The translations under genes and the position numbers were made by a program. A stretch of DNA of 64,000 nucleotides, from contig NMRA01000537.1 of NCBI GenBank assembly GCA_002633005.1, forward strand, positions 1-64,000. Direction: 5' to 3'. The notes under the pieces were generated by a model. It searched no databases, was not told the origin of the DNA, and saw nothing but the letters and a program-made list of their open reading frames with translations. The DNA is from Phoronis australis. Its lineage: Eukaryota > Phoronida > Phoronidae. Of the stretch, positions 22,809 to 36,267 are shown piece by piece. How positions within the stretch are numbered: the first letter of the stretch is position 1; every line of letters starts with the position of its first letter.

Positions 22809-24540
22809 CGTCACTTTTTTCTTCAAATGTAGAGCGCTCTAATGGCCCTGTCTCTTCCAAACTGATCATGAACTTTTATTTTTTGAAGTTTTCGAACCTT
22901 GATTAGTATTGAGAAACAGCACGCTCTAAGCATGGTAAAGGAGATAAGGATCTATATGGAGAACTCTGACTTTTGAATTTCTCCATTTTCCCGACTAGTT
23001 AACCCAACTGGTTCAGTCCATTTTCCATTCTCTTTAGGGGGCTAGTCATCAATTGAATGACTCTATTCATTACTGATTCCTACCAGAACATATCTAAATA
23101 GAAAGCTTGTAAGCATCCAGACTTATACACTGTATATCATTTTGGGACACGAAAACCGATGGAAAAACATAATCCGAATATAAATGAGACTAGGTGAGCT
23201 CTTGAATATTTATAAATCGGTAAACTTTTTAGAGCGATTTTTGTCAACAAAAGCCCAAGTCTTGAGCTATTCATTGAAAATTAGTTTCCATCATGGCGTG
23301 CAATAGGAGCTGTGGCTGAAAGAAGGCAAATAAAATCAGATGTGCAGAAGAAATTTTGTTTGAAGGACATGTTCCTAACGTGAGAAAAGTCGGTGCAATT
23401 ATGTGAACAGGGTTTTATTTAGATAGAAAAAATAGAACACTGTGATTTTTGGAAGCGTTGGTAAAGTGGTAAACTCATTGGGTGTTCTCCAGTCTTGTTT
23501 CATCTCTAGTCACTTAGCGATTTGAGTTGTAGACCGTTGAGTAGCGACACCTTGTGGATATACTACAGAAACAAGTGGAACTGTGGGTAATGACCAAAAG
23601 TTACTATGTCAAAATATTTTAATTAATGTGTTAAGTGTAATTTTTTATCATTTTGTGAATTGTGTACGAAATGTTTGCTTCTTGTAAAAATGTTCTATAT
23701 TGCTTGCTAATGTCGAAGGTTTCTCACATTTATATGTGCATTCCGCCCTGTTCAGATGTCACTGTTGAGTACTTAGCAAACAATAATGAAAGCCCTTTGG
23801 GATTTAAAAACATGACCACGTTCATTTGCTCTTGAATTGTTGCCGAATGAAACGGTCTATCAAGTAACAGACAATGCATTTTCGAATTCAAAATTTTATG
23901 CTTGGACATTAAAGCATTTTGGGTCCTTGACTGATTTCGATGTCCTTGCTGCTAACGGAAATAAATTCCTATCACGGTATCGGATATTACAGATCGAATC
24001 CATGAGCCTAAGAGGTCGGATTCTATTTTTCATTTTAGCCAGATAAACAGGGGAAAATGAAACTTCAAATGCAAAAAAAAATTTGTATCGGTACATCCGT
24101 GTTATTCGCTTTAATACATTAATCATTTGAACTTCAAGTCTTTCATCAATACAATTCCCATTTTAAACCAATTATCATAAAAAGACTTTCTTTCTCCGAC
24201 CTTCAACTCCTCGTACTAAACAGGGTTAAGTGACACAATGAGTTACTGTTCACCACATGCTGTTAGGGCTTATTTATAGAATGAAGGCCTTTTAAAAATA
24301 GAAATTATGATTCGTATGAAGTCGTTAACACTTACATGTACATAACTCAAAAACAAAATAACTTAGAAAAATAACAGAGTTTTTGAAATTTCATCCTGAA
24401 CATTTATATCCAACAAAATTAGGTCATGGTATAGTTGTATGCGTGTATCTTTCTTTTTCGCTGAATTTAACCAAAGCCCATAGTCACGTGATCTGATTCA
24501 AGGAAGATTGATATAAAGTCAGACATCAAATTCTGCTGTC
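22809..24540 (+). other. 3' flank of gene 1, conserved between units
   Basis: Blocks such as TTTTTGAAGTTTTCGAACC, GGGGGCTAGTCATCAAT and TGTACGAAATGTTTGCTTC recur after genes 2 and 3. AATAAA-type signals occur, for example near 23326. The 3' UTR end cannot be placed. No other gene was seen. Confidence 0.5.
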
Positions 24541-25008
24541 TTTCACTCAACGTTGAAATACGCTGATTTTATATGCCCACGTATTTATTATAATTAATAA
24601 AAGACCAAAGCAGGGTTTGGTATTCTTTTAACCATACGGAGGCGAACCCAAGAAATTTTTAAACAGTTTTCTTCTCAAGAAATGAACTGGTTGAAAGAGA
24701 GGCTGCAGTATTCTTTATTTTAGAAGTACAGTGATACAGTGTTCATGTTAGTCGTTCAATTAGTAATTACCTCAATAATCGAATTCATCCTTTGTAAAAA
24801 CAAGCCTCGTCATAGGTTTGATAATATTTAGGTTCAGGCCTTTTTTTGAAACCTTTTTCGGAGTGATCGCACTCTGAAAAAGGTCAACAGAGCTGCATGG
24901 ACCAGGCGAGGGTTCGGTCGTAGGCAGAACCTCGCGAAAACGCATTATTGAGCAAGATTTAGCGAGATAACGTGAAATACATGTGAATCTTGTGGTCACA
25001 AGTCCTCG

Positions 25009-25423
25009 GTTGCACGAAATAGTCCCGAATAGGGTCTCAACTAAGTTCCTTAAATCTTTTGCAATTTTTGTTTCGTTCTTTTCTTTCAGATGTGACCATT
25101 TTGTCTTGATATGCGATCTTCTTTGACTCACGACATTTTCTAATAATATAACTGGAAACAGAACACCTAATTCGGTCAAATTAATTAGGGACCTATTCCT
25201 TAAATTAGGGACGTTGCATGATAAGACTCCAACCAATTTTCAATTATATTAAGAATTCAACGTAGACTTGACTCTCGTTTGGCATCAAAGCCAAAAATAG
25301 ACCAAGTAATGAGACTGAAACATTATAAGATTTAAGGACAATCAGTGTTTTCACAAACCCACAAATACGCAGTTGGTTTAAGGAACTTAGTTGAGTTCCT
25401 ATTTGGTACTGTTTCATTCGTTG
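25009..25423. mobile_element. MITE, GTTGCATGAAACAG family, copy 1
   Basis: The ends are inverted: GTTGCACGAAATAGTCCC then TCAACTAAGTTCCTTAAATC on the left, and the complement of the same blocks on the right. The interior (TTCTTTGACTCACGACATTTTC, CATCAAAGCCAAAAAT, ACAAATACGCAGT) matches copy 2 at 37974-38399. It has no coding capacity. The ends are more eroded than in copy 2. Confidence 0.75.
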
Positions 25424-25726
25424 GAACCACTGAACCCATAGTCTACCAGGTAAATACGAAAAAATGACCTGGAGTCGAGAGATCTCAAGAAGTTTTCTGG
25501 CCCGGCATCCCAAGGCTGAGTTCCACAGAGGCAAGAATCTCGCTAGAGAAGCTCATGTGATCACCTGCTTTGCTTGCATCACATGTCGATATGTCACGAA
25601 CACTTGCGTGACACCGAATTTTCACGAGTATTTTGCGTTTCCACATGTTAATTGACTTGAAAATTACATCTCTACTTGACGCGGGAAAAAGAATTAAAAT
25701 GGCACCCGCAGACGACAATGACCATG

Positions 25727-25923
25727 CAGTGGCGCATCTAGGAAAACATAAGGGGGGCCCAACATGTTGCCTCGGGGAATTGCCCCCCCCCCCCCACATC
25801 CGCTACGCTACCGCTCCTACTTATTGACCTCAATATTTCTTCACGCTTCACTTTGTTGTTGTTTCAATTTGGTTCCTGCGGCAGCCAACAGCGGGGGCCG
25901 CCCCCTCCCTAAATCCACCTATG
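25727..25923. mobile_element. 197-bp CAGTGGCG-type MITE
   Basis: It starts CAGTGGCGCATCTAGG and ends CCTAAATCCACCTATG, an imperfect inverted pair. CCATG flanks both sides (25722-25726 and 25924-25928), a possible 5-bp target duplication. It shares AAGGGGGGCCCAACAT and GCGGCAGCCAA with the composite element at 549-2832. Confidence 0.7.
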
Positions 25924-26907
25924 CCATGGCACCGATGGTGACTCGAAGACGACGTGACCGTACTACGAAATCTCTGCCGACACTGTGAACATCAGTTTCA
26001 CTTCCAACTTACATGTATGTAGCCAATCCAACCCCAACAACATTGAATACCGCTAAAGTAAACGACGGCCATCTGACAACTCCGTGATGCACAGCCGACA
26101 ATGATCCCAAAGTAGCATGCTGCCTGGGAGGTGTCTTTAACTTAAAAAACTATGATTTTCATAAAATGAAAACACCTGTAATCCCACCTTTCCATACAAA
26201 AACGTTGCAGGGTTATCTTATATGTTTGGAGCTGTGTCCCATGTGAATGTAACTCCTATGATGTATGCTCCATTATGCCTAGGTGTCTTTATTATTACAT
26301 CTAGACAGGGATCCCGAAGGTTTTTTGGGTCATGGAAAGGTAAATTTTTTTGTAACACAGTGATAGCTACGAAATGACCATCAGGGAGGATTGCTCAGGT
26401 AGGCGTGGTCACGGGGCCATGACAATGGCATTCAAAAATTGAGCTAGATCAACCCAAGAGGTAACCGCATGAAACTGGTTGCAAGTTATTCAACAGAAAC
26501 CAATTAATCATGAACGCTCCCAGAGAAATTCAGTGGTGGATTACCCTCTCTAAACGCGCTCAAACCTAATTGAGCTAGCGCAATCCACAAGATAACCTGT
26601 TGAATCTATAACATCCAGGATCACTTCACACGTCGCAGCAGTTACATAGCAGACAATATTAGTGTTGGGATGCCTCTGCTAGATAAAGAATTGAGTACCA
26701 AAATTGACCTAGATCAACCCAAGAGTTATCCACATAATATTTGATATGCAAAGGATTCAACCTAAAACTACCAGATAAATTTAATATGTTTATCACGTTA
26801 GACACGCCCAAACCTCTGAGTTGAGCTAGATCAGCCAGCCAGGTAACAATTGCAGCCAACTTTTGCGATGATTTTTGCACAGTGAAAATAAAATTCTCCT
26901 CATTCTT

Positions 26908-27172
26908 AACAGGGTTAAGTGACACTATGAGATACTGTGCTTTGCGCACTGTTCTCCAAATGCTGTTGGGATTTGTTTTCAGAATAAGGGTCTATCAAAA
27001 ATAGAACTTTTATATGGAAGCACTATGTTGTTATCCTTTTTGTCCGTCTGCACGTCCGTCCGTCCGTCCGTCCGTCCGGCACCTGTTGCTGTATCTCCAA
27101 AAACCGTTGATGTATGTTTATGAAACTGTGTAAATATGTTCTTTTCACTTCAGGGACGGGACGTCATTTGTG
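26908..27172 (+). repeat. Dispersed repeat nearly identical to 45263-45523, with (CCGT)n
   Basis: AACAGGGTTAAGTGACACTA begins a ~260-bp segment matching 45263-45523 almost base for base, including the (GTCC)n tract at 27054-27078. A diverged version of its start is at about 24224 in unit 1. It is non-coding and could be a MITE or satellite-linked repeat. Confidence 0.8.
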
Positions 27173-27990
27173 AATATTCGGTGAGTTATATTCAAGGAAT
27201 TTACTCTTTCACAAGTCTTGACAAAATGCAGGATTTTAAAAGAGAAAACCTTTGGCATAATTTACGCTTCGCACAGGTGTTCTCATTAACAGCGTCCTTT
27301 TCTCACACACTGACTTCTTACTAAGTCACTTTCTTTTCTAATTTACCCTTTCGTGTTGGAACAGATCGTAATAGCAAAAGTGGTCTCTAAAGATGTAGTT
27401 AATCAACCCAAAGTCAAAGACGCCACACGAATGTTCAAACGAAAAGCGGACCATTTGGGTGACCAGTAATGTCGGCTATGAAAAAGAACCGCGTCACAAG
27501 ATGTGCAAAAAGTGAATCAGATTTTCACGTACTAGAGCCGTCATATTTTGTCTTATATTGTAAATTCCTGCGGTTATTTGTTTTAGTACCTTCCTCAGAC
27601 GTAGTGCGGAGAACTTGTATACATGATCAAATCTCCAGTAATACCTGATGGTCCAGTAACAAGCGATCACAGATGCAGACACAAAACAAGTACCGGTACA
27701 TAGCAGTTATGCCCATGGATGCGTAAAAACGACTTGAAATATGAAGAAGCACACAATAAACGACAGCATTAACAAAACACAATTGAATCCATCACAAAAC
27801 GAGGCAGGAAATAAATTGTGGCAAGGTGCATGTATTCTCTCCACAGCACTGAGGGTTAAGATTTATAATACCCATAGCAAAGTTGACAACTCTCTTCTTG
27901 GTTTTCGGTGATAGCATTTGCATTAGTTCACTTGCACTTTCAAGTGAGCCAGAACAGTGCACACAGCTCCACTACGAACGTCATAATCTC

Positions 27991-28151
27991 CAGTGGCGAA
28001 TTTAGAGGGGGGCCAAGGGGGCCATGCCCCCCTAAAACTCTCCCAGATTCCATTTGGCAGTATGGGGGTGCGAATGTCTGTCGGGCAAATTCCTGGCTAA
28101 TAATCTGCCCTGCCCCCCCCCCCCTAACTCAAAATCCTGGATCCGCCCCTG
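27991..28151. mobile_element. 161-bp CAGTGGCG-type MITE
   Basis: The left end CAGTGGCGAATTTAGAGGGG and the right end TGGATCCGCCCCTG are imperfect inverted repeats flanking G-rich and C-rich tracts. The right half matches the fragment at the window start. No target duplication is obvious. Confidence 0.65.
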
Positions 28152-30402
28152 TAGTCCAGCAGTCCTCATATGTCAGTAATAAACCGAAGCAATGTCATGA
28201 TATCTAGAATATTATGGGGTTAAAAATTTCTAAGTAAAATAATAGACTGCGTTGTCTCATTCCTTAATTCCCACCTTATTTGTTTTCTTCTGAGCACGCG
28301 CCCGTTAGTTGTCGCTACTGTTCATGAAACAACAATGTCCGCCAGTGGCCGTCCAATGGGATATCGCCAGGAGATTTGTCTCCCTCTGATAAAAATCATG
28401 CGTCTATATAGCACCACCTGACATACAGTGTTGTGTACAGCTGAATGTTTCATACCAATGGTAAGTTATTCTTTTAAGTGGCTTTCAGTGTACGTTATCA
28501 TCTTTGTAACACTGAGTCTGTGACACTAATCGGGCATTTTCGCAGATTTTGCTTAACAATTTCACTGTAGACCTCGTGGTAAAACAAGTTACCGTTAATT
28601 TCAGATGCTTTGGTTATCCGACGTCGGTATGCAAAAGTGTTTCAGTGTTGTTTATACATTCTTCGGCCACACAATCGTAACTGGTAGTGTGAGAGTTCCG
28701 TGCAGTTAAGGAGAGTATCCGAAATGCTTAAGACCTCAAAAAAAGAATCTTATTCTCACTTGGGGAAGGTTTTAAAATGTCATCTACTATATGATGTTGA
28801 ACAGTGAACTCGGTTAGCGATAACCTCACACCTTTAGCAGCTTTGACTTGGATAAAAATACTCATCATTTCCATTGTTGATTACAAATTGGTTCAGGTTT
28901 ATCGTAATGGCTTAAGGTCATCTCAAATCTTTATCGAAGTCCTCCTTTCTAACTCGTATATCAAAAACTTTATATTTATGTGCCGTTGTTATTATTGCGA
29001 TAACGATTTTTCAGTCAAAATTTCATTTTTAAGAAAGGTACATTTATAGCAAAATAACCCCCTGATCGATTTTAATGAAACTTTTAAATGAAAACTTTAC
29101 CAGTTACCTCAAAATATTGAATTTTTTATTAGTCTTTTAATTCGCTTTCTGTGACAAAGTAACTCACAAAGCCTAAGGCATTTTTGTGAAAAATAGCAGT
29201 CACATTCGTATTTGTTACATTCCTCAAAACTTAGGCCTTCATATCAAAAATTTTAAAAGCAATTTTGAGATTGATAAATAAATATCAAGTTTGATAAATT
29301 TCAACTAGCCGTTTTCGAGAACTCGTATTGCTAAGTTCAAATTAAGTCGATTTGTCGAAGCCGCGAAAAAACGATTACGTTTTGAGGCTTGACCATCTGA
29401 AGGTCATCGATTGATTATTCGGTGAAAACTTGTTTTTTATCAATGTATCTTATAAATGCCTAATACTTGTTCGTTATTTCAAATTTCTCTTGCGATGTTA
29501 ACTGAAATTGAAGTGCGTAATTAACTTAATTTTCAATAAAACGTTATAATTTTGTACGTAGGGCTTAACATTCCTGTGTTAACTAGGTCAGAAGGCGGAG
29601 CCAGTTTTGAGTAGGCTAATATACACACCACGCGCCAAAGAACCAAATACGAAACAGACAATAGAAATCAAGTCGGTGGTTAAAGTGCGCTGTAAACACG
29701 AGATCAAAACAGCGAAATGTTAAAGGGCTGGTCAAGCTAATGAATTTCGGGAGGATTTGTCTTCATTAACAATTTGCTGTGTTAGTGAAAAGTAAGTAAT
29801 AGAGGCGGTTCAGTGACTCAGACTCGGTGCATTCGTTCTCAACGGCCTTATGTATGCAGACACACAACTCCCTCAGGATCAAAGCTACGTTTAAAGGAGA
29901 ACGCCACCACAAAAACAACATAGTTTGCTCATGTATCAATTTAGATCGAGTAGTTTTACTCGATAACAGCAAGTGAAGCTCTTTTACCTGACACCTGACG
30001 GCAGACGGAGGTGTTGAAATTAACCAATGACATCAGAGGTTCGAATGCAGTCAGTTCAGCAGCTCACAACACGCTTACTGCTGTCAGCTTATCGCTTGAA
30101 TTCATCGTTTTACACCAATAAACCCTCAAATTCGATGTAAAACTCTTATAAATACATCGAGTTATTGAACAAAGCTGTTATTTTATTTGGCGGTAACAGA
30201 TTTTTAGGTATTTGGACGTACCGTAGCCTACAAAATTCGGTAGGCCAATTTACCAAGGTCGGTCGCGGGAGTTTGGGGTCTGTTCGGTGATAAATTCAAA
30301 TTATTAGTCCGTGAAATACAGACAGGAAAACATACATGTGTATTGCAATTTTTCAGTTCTTATACTCATGAAAGAGACTGAAAGAGAATTCCAGTTCTTG
30401 AT
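28152..30402. other. No gene recognised
   Basis: AT-rich sequence with only short open frames. Neither a homologue of the other duplication units nor a known transposon motif was noticed. Confidence 0.45.
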
Positions 30403-32698
30403 TCACGTCATAACTGTAGACCTTCTGAATGCCTGACTGAACGACGGAGGAATTGAATATGGGGTGGAGGCTCTCAAACCACTGCGATGGCCTTGTCTAG
30501 TGTACAGATCAAGTATTTTTTGACGTAGGCGTTGTTGACATCGTTTATTACTTTGGAAGTAAATGTGGCCGTGGGAAGGTTGCGTCGAGTAGACAGTTTG
30601 GGCCACTTGAGACTTTCAAAACCTTACCACCACTGGATCCCCTGTAAGCTCCAGTTATGAGTAAGGCAGCTTGATACAGTCTCCAAATGCTGGAGTGCAC
30701 CAGTATTGGCCGACTGATTTATGATATCACAATACTTGACACGTGGAAGTATAAAGGATTTGAGCAGAACGTATAACTGCGTTAGTACAATTCAGATGAC
30801 GAGAGACGAGCTTACATTCTAAGTGGGTAAATTAGTTTTTGAGCTTTTGTACGAGCTCCCAAACGTGACGTGTGAATGAGAGGTTTTTTTCGTCAAACAG
30901 TATACCAAGGTGTCTGCGAGACTGTTTTCTAGGAATGACGTCATCTTTAAGTTTAGGGTCATAAGACGGGTCAACAAGGAAGAGGTCATAAACACATTTG
31001 GAGAAGGTGAGAGTAACGCTTTTTTCTGGTTTAAAATTCATTCGCCATTGTTGTGACCAATAGCTGAGTTTATTCAAGTCGTGTTGAAGCTGCATAGAAC
31101 TTTCAAGGCTGCCATCTGCGAAGGTGTAAAAAAGAGCCGTGTCATCTTCATAGAGGTACATGTATGTGCTACATGACAGGTTATCAGGTAGGTCTTTAAT
31201 ATCAAGCAAGAAGAGAAGAGGGTCCAGCGGTACACTTGCGTTTACAAATCTGGGAGGGGATAAAGTTGAAAGAACGCCGTCGACACGAACAGTGTACGTA
31301 CGATCGGAGAGATAAGAGGTGACCATGTTTAAAAGATTCCCAGTAATGCCTTAAGATCGACGTTTGTGGAGTAAAAGGTCGTGCGGGACACAGTCGAAAG
31401 CAGAAGCTATATCTAGAAAAATGGACCTGACACTCTCGCCCTTCTCAAAATGTAAATGAATCTCATGTGCTATTACAAGTTGTGCGACGGTGCTCTTCCC
31501 ACACAAAAACAAATTGACGATGATAGATCAAGTTGTTTTTGTTTGAGAAATGTAAGAATACTTTGAGCAGTGATCTTCTTGAAGATTTTGGATAGGGTGT
31601 TACTTTTAAGTAAAGTTATTGGGCGATAATTTGAAATTTCAGTTTTGGGGTCTTTTTTGTGTGTAGGGACCTTAATTCCATGTTTCCAAGAAGACGGATA
31701 ATACCTAGCTGAAGAAGTTTGTTAAATAGGTTGATGAAAGGTATCGTAGTTTCGTTGGCAATCATTTTTATCATCTTGTTGGTGATAAATTCTGTGTCAT
31801 CACTCTTATTGGGGTCAATTTCATTGAGATACTTCTGGACATAAGTTTGACTAACCGGGATATCAGACAGTTGATTGAGACAACGTTCACTAAGAAAGGG
31901 AAAGTTTCCTACTTCAGTTGGTGTAATGTGGCTTTTGTTCGTGAAAATTTTGAGAAACAGGTCACACTTGTCACTGCTACTTGAGGCTAGGTTACCACTG
32001 TGGTTGATGACAGGATAAGAGGATTGTTGTTGACTGCTGCGTATTCTATTGGTGATGTTATGTTCCAGAATTCTCTGGAATTCTTGCTTACACAGTTAAT
32101 TTGTGAAAAAGGCTTTAGGAGGTGATCAGCTTTGGTTTGATTTACTTTAGTATCTACAGGCGTGATGGCTCCTTGTATTTGTTGTAGATTACAGTGTTGT
32201 TAGACGTTCTGAAAGAAATGCAAAGTCTGTTTCTTGAGGGGATTGTCCGTTTAATATTATTGTTTAACCACGGTTGGCTATTGTGTTTGATAATCTTTTC
32301 AGTTGATGGGATGCTGTTGTTTTAAGTTTCATAAAGAGCACAAATGAAGAGTAAAACAGTGTCATTAATGTCGCCAGTGTCCAATGTGGAATCCCAGCCA
32401 GTGGAGGTGATATCCTGACGTAATTTATCGTGTCGACTTCATCATATTTCCAAATGGTTCGTGCAGTGTGTTGTTCTTTAACCAGTTTTTTAGGTATTAG
32501 AGTGGTTTCGATTGTGTGGTGATCAGAATTGCCAACAGAAGGTAGTACAGAACATGAGTCAATGATACTCAAATTGTTTGTTATGCAGAGATCAATACAT
32601 GAATGAGAAACGTCGGTGATGCGCGTTGGCTCATTAATTAGCTGTATGCAGTCATTAGACAATAAGATATCAGTAGTTGTTTTGCATCTCTTAGCCAT
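30403..32698 (-). pseudogene. 5'-truncated LINE (endonuclease/reverse transcriptase) pseudogene
   Basis: The minus strand has, in order: the end of an apurinic-type endonuclease (LINEPTRIT..SCIDLCIT, then PSVGNSDHHTIE with the S-D-H motif; 32698 to about 32400); reverse transcriptase block 1 (SNYRPITLLKSNTLSKIFKK, near 31570-31640); IASAFDCVPHDLLLHK; then YEDDTALF in place of the usual Y-A-D-D catalytic box (near 31140) and KPEKSVTLTFSK. The C-terminal LETVYQAALLITGAYRG follows near 30650-30710. Stops and frameshifts separate the parts. It resembles Jockey/CR1-group non-LTR elements. The 5' end stops exactly where homology between units 1 and 2 begins (about 32700), so the insertion borders unit 2. 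Confidence 0.85.
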
Positions 32699-33479
32699 TA
32701 ACGGAATTTTACCACATCATCCTTGGCAAATTTACCATTCCTCTAAGAAACTATAAAATCCATAACAATAAATTCTGAAAACTTATTGCATTATGGGGGG
32801 ACCCCAAACCTCGTGGGATGTCCCGTCTCCCATGCTCTCCCCAGCTGCCTATCGAGAGTCTTCGAGCCTGTGTTTGGGAATTGCTTCTTCTGTTTTCATA
32901 AACAACGAATTTGTTGATTATTTACTTACATGGTTATTCTTTTACAAAAATTGACTGGTTGACAGGTGATTTTTAAAGATAAATCAGTGAAGTTAGCTTC
33001 AGGCTGACATTGGGAAAATTCGATCTATCATCGTCCGATCACCAAATAGAAAAGAACACGAACGGGCAAACCACAATCAAGGTAGATATTCGGTCGACAC
33101 TTTAGATGAAAAATGAAGATTGTCACATAACTGTAAAATCTGAGTTATTTTAAAATACCGTCATTCCAGGGTTGTAATCTTAAATATTTTTGAACAGGAA
33201 CCACCGAATAAAATTGTATAGCCTGATGCAACACAGTCGTATAAAAGTGTACGTACAATACAACTTGTGGTCACAGCCCACTTTTGTCATGCAAAAATTC
33301 ATGAGGTAGCCGTTAATTTTATAAATCCTTGATCAAATTGAAGAAGTATCACACACAAAAGTAACAAAAGTTATCATTGTTCTGATCAAGATGTTCTTGA
33401 TGGTGATACATTGCATATATTAACACAGTATAATGAGAACTTTTTCTCTTACAATATGATTCGCACAAAAAGAAAACGA

Positions 33480-34000
33480 CAAGTAAAATGTAGGGTTAGG
33501 TACACTTCACAATTGCTAATATTTCACCCATAACAAATGTATTTGTAATAACTTACCATTTTAAGGGAGGAAACTGTCTGTGACAAATGTTGCTTACTTA
33601 CTGTGTATTATTTTTGTTTCATGGTGCTTATTAACATCGGGGTACGTACACTACATTTCATTGACATTTCATGTTCGTTACTAAACACTAGGAATCTACT
33701 GAGAGTTAGTTGATTTATCAAATCTATACAAAGAGAAAAATATAAAGCTCAGCAATCATGCGCATATCTTCATTCTTTGAAAATAAGCACAAATTCAAAT
33801 ACAAGGGTACGCAGACTACACATATGGTAACACTTCACTCAAAACAAATGTTTTTTGTAATAACTCAAAAAAATGTATTTTTGTAATAAACAGCCTTTTA
33901 AACTACATTTCTAAGGAGGGAAACTGTCTGTGATCAATGCTGCTCACTTATCAAGTGATATGTTAATTTGATCGCATTTGTTAACATGGGGGTACGTACA
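33480..34000 (+). repeat. ~350-bp imperfect tandem duplication
   Basis: GGGAGGAAACTGTCTGTGA occurs at about 33565 and a variant at about 33915. Each is preceded by an ACAAATGT..TTTGTAATAACT block and followed by GGGGTACGTACACTACAT. A third partial GGGGGTACGTATACTAT lies near 34137. Non-coding. Confidence 0.65.
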
Positions 34001-36267
34001 CTACATCACTGTTTCTACATCACATGGTGACATAATGTTTTATGGCCATTTATTTTTCTTTGGTGATAATAAGCACCTTATTCAAAAGGCAATAATTTCA
34101 TTTGCAATCCCCATTTTTGTTACTGAATATCACTTGGGGGTACGTATACTATATTTTGTTAGCCAGTTTGGCACTTTTTCAACGTAGCAAAACCCAACCA
34201 ATATCCAAACTTTTGGTTTGTTTAGAAATTAAATAATTTGCTGTGTTGCTAGGCTAAAATATTCTGCAGTTCTTTTTATTGCAGAGTGTGAACTTAACTT
34301 TTTAATCTTCTTTACACTAGATGAGGGTTAGAAACGCAGAATTTACAAATTTCCTTACGAATTCCTGTTTTATGATGAACCTTACTATTTCTGAATTATT
34401 AAGCACAACTTCATCTAAGTGATTCTGAAGGTGACTCGAGTTATTCCCAGTCATATCTAAGCATTTGCTTGCTTCATAAAATAAATGTCTTTTCTATTGT
34501 TGACAGTTCAAAACTGAAATTGTTAAAATGGCCACTCGTAACGCTAAAAATGTATGAAATTCATACACAAAAGTGCATAAAATTCTCAAATATTTTCCGA
34601 TTTTGATAATTCTTTTTATCTGTACAACTAAAAAACTCATTGCATATGAGATTCAGTTGGCATTTGGCAAGTGACCGAAAAATTTTATTTTAGCCCGTAA
34701 CACAGTCGACTGTCGAATATGGACTTTGATTGTGATTTAGCAGTAAACGAACTTTGCTCATCTGAACTAAGTCCCAATATATTGATGAATGTCGGACAGC
34801 TCTACAAAGCTTCCCACAACGTTCTCAGAATTCAAATGACAATATATGAGTTTTGATTGACGTAGGAACAAGATTGGTGGTTTAAATTCACAAACCGTTT
34901 ATCGAAAACGAATTTTAAGCAGTTTAATTAAACAAAGTTAAACGCATTGCTGCCTTAACATGGAAAAATTAATTGTCTATGCGCTCCCTTGGCGTTTTCA
35001 ATTTCCAGGAGTATTTTTGTTCTTCAAAACTGAATTGTTTGTTCGACATTCCCATGAAGACTGACGCACCGACGTTCAAAATAAGGTGTAACCAAGTAGT
35101 AGGTGCGGCGCAGAATCTCAATGATCCACGGGAACTGAATTTGAGCTCCCGGCGTCAGTGGAAGTGTGACGGAACACCCTCTGTATTATTTTCCCTAGCC
35201 ACCAGAACCTGGACTACCAGTGTTTCAACAAAAGATATTGGAAAAAACTTCAAAGGCACTATACCAGGTACCTCAAGACGTCGCCCTTTCAAAAATACCT
35301 TCAAAGAATGACTGAAATTAAAATTTTTCCCAAGATGAGTTATAAATAAATGAGTCAGCACAGATGGTTAATTACGACCTAAGCTATTTGTCTCACGCAT
35401 CTTCGTCTCAAGTGAATCATAGATGAGATGACCAGTGGCTAGCCCGAAATACATATTTTTACACTGGCACATCTCTGCTATACTTACATGAGGCAGCTCC
35501 CGTGCAGCTATCCGCCAGTGCGCTGGCCCTAGGTCCATCCTCACTCTCCGTGAAACTTCGCTGGTTCACGGGTACTCAAATCCTCAGGTTTTCAGTAACC
35601 GTGATAGTTAAACCCCAGAAATAGGCCCCCTCCTATGGCGGATGTGGGTACCGTGGGTGGTCGGTACAAATTTAATGGCATTTAGACCGACCCGGGGTGG
35701 GGAGGCCGAGAGGGATATGACGGGGGGTGGGGGTAGTTTGGCAAAGTCCAATTGGTTTGTGCCCCCCTCCAATAATGTGTACCTTCCTACAGGCCTGATG
35801 TATACATGTATACATACAAGTTTACGGCTATGCAGATAAATACACAACATAATTACTGCAGAATGATGTCTTAGAAATAAATATATGTTATTGAATGGTT
35901 CTCGTGTTATTAAACGTATCACGAGGAACGAGAGTTTTTTTTTTTTAAATATCACTTGAGGACGAAGCCCGAGTTCTGTGATGTAAATAACACTTGCCGT
36001 CTGGGAGAAACCTTCAGTTCCTTCTTGATCATGCTTTTTGAACTACATACATGTAAACAAATGTTAAATACAGTCAAGGTACGATGCAGAGGTGTATATG
36101 GCTCGTCGAATGTAAGAAACGAATCATATGCTAAACTGTGTGTTTAATCTTATCTTGGCATTAAGAAGATTTATGACATTTGTTTGAGTATCAATCGGCA
36201 ACGTGTCGACTGTGAATTCTTTGTACTCTCTCCTTACTTTATTGGAGTAGTGATATCTGAGTACACT

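Larger units (their letters stand above)
13045..24540 (+). repeat. Segmental duplication unit 1 (contains DUF229 gene 1)
   Basis: Collinear, diverged similarity to unit 2 starts near 13045 (32710 in unit 2) and continues through many blocks: 13120/32790, 13840/35205, 14980/36065, 15940/36700, 18540/38785 and 19120/39365. It then covers the gene and about 1.4 kb of 3' flank. The segment 16803-18540 has no visible partner in unit 2. Blocks at 18900-24060 and 24355-24540 are also shared with unit 3. Confidence 0.8.

Noticed and set aside
24772-25236. 154-codon minus-strand frame
   Set aside because: It lies largely across the MITE at 25009-25423, has no motif, and its MITE part recurs in the second copy as non-coding sequence.
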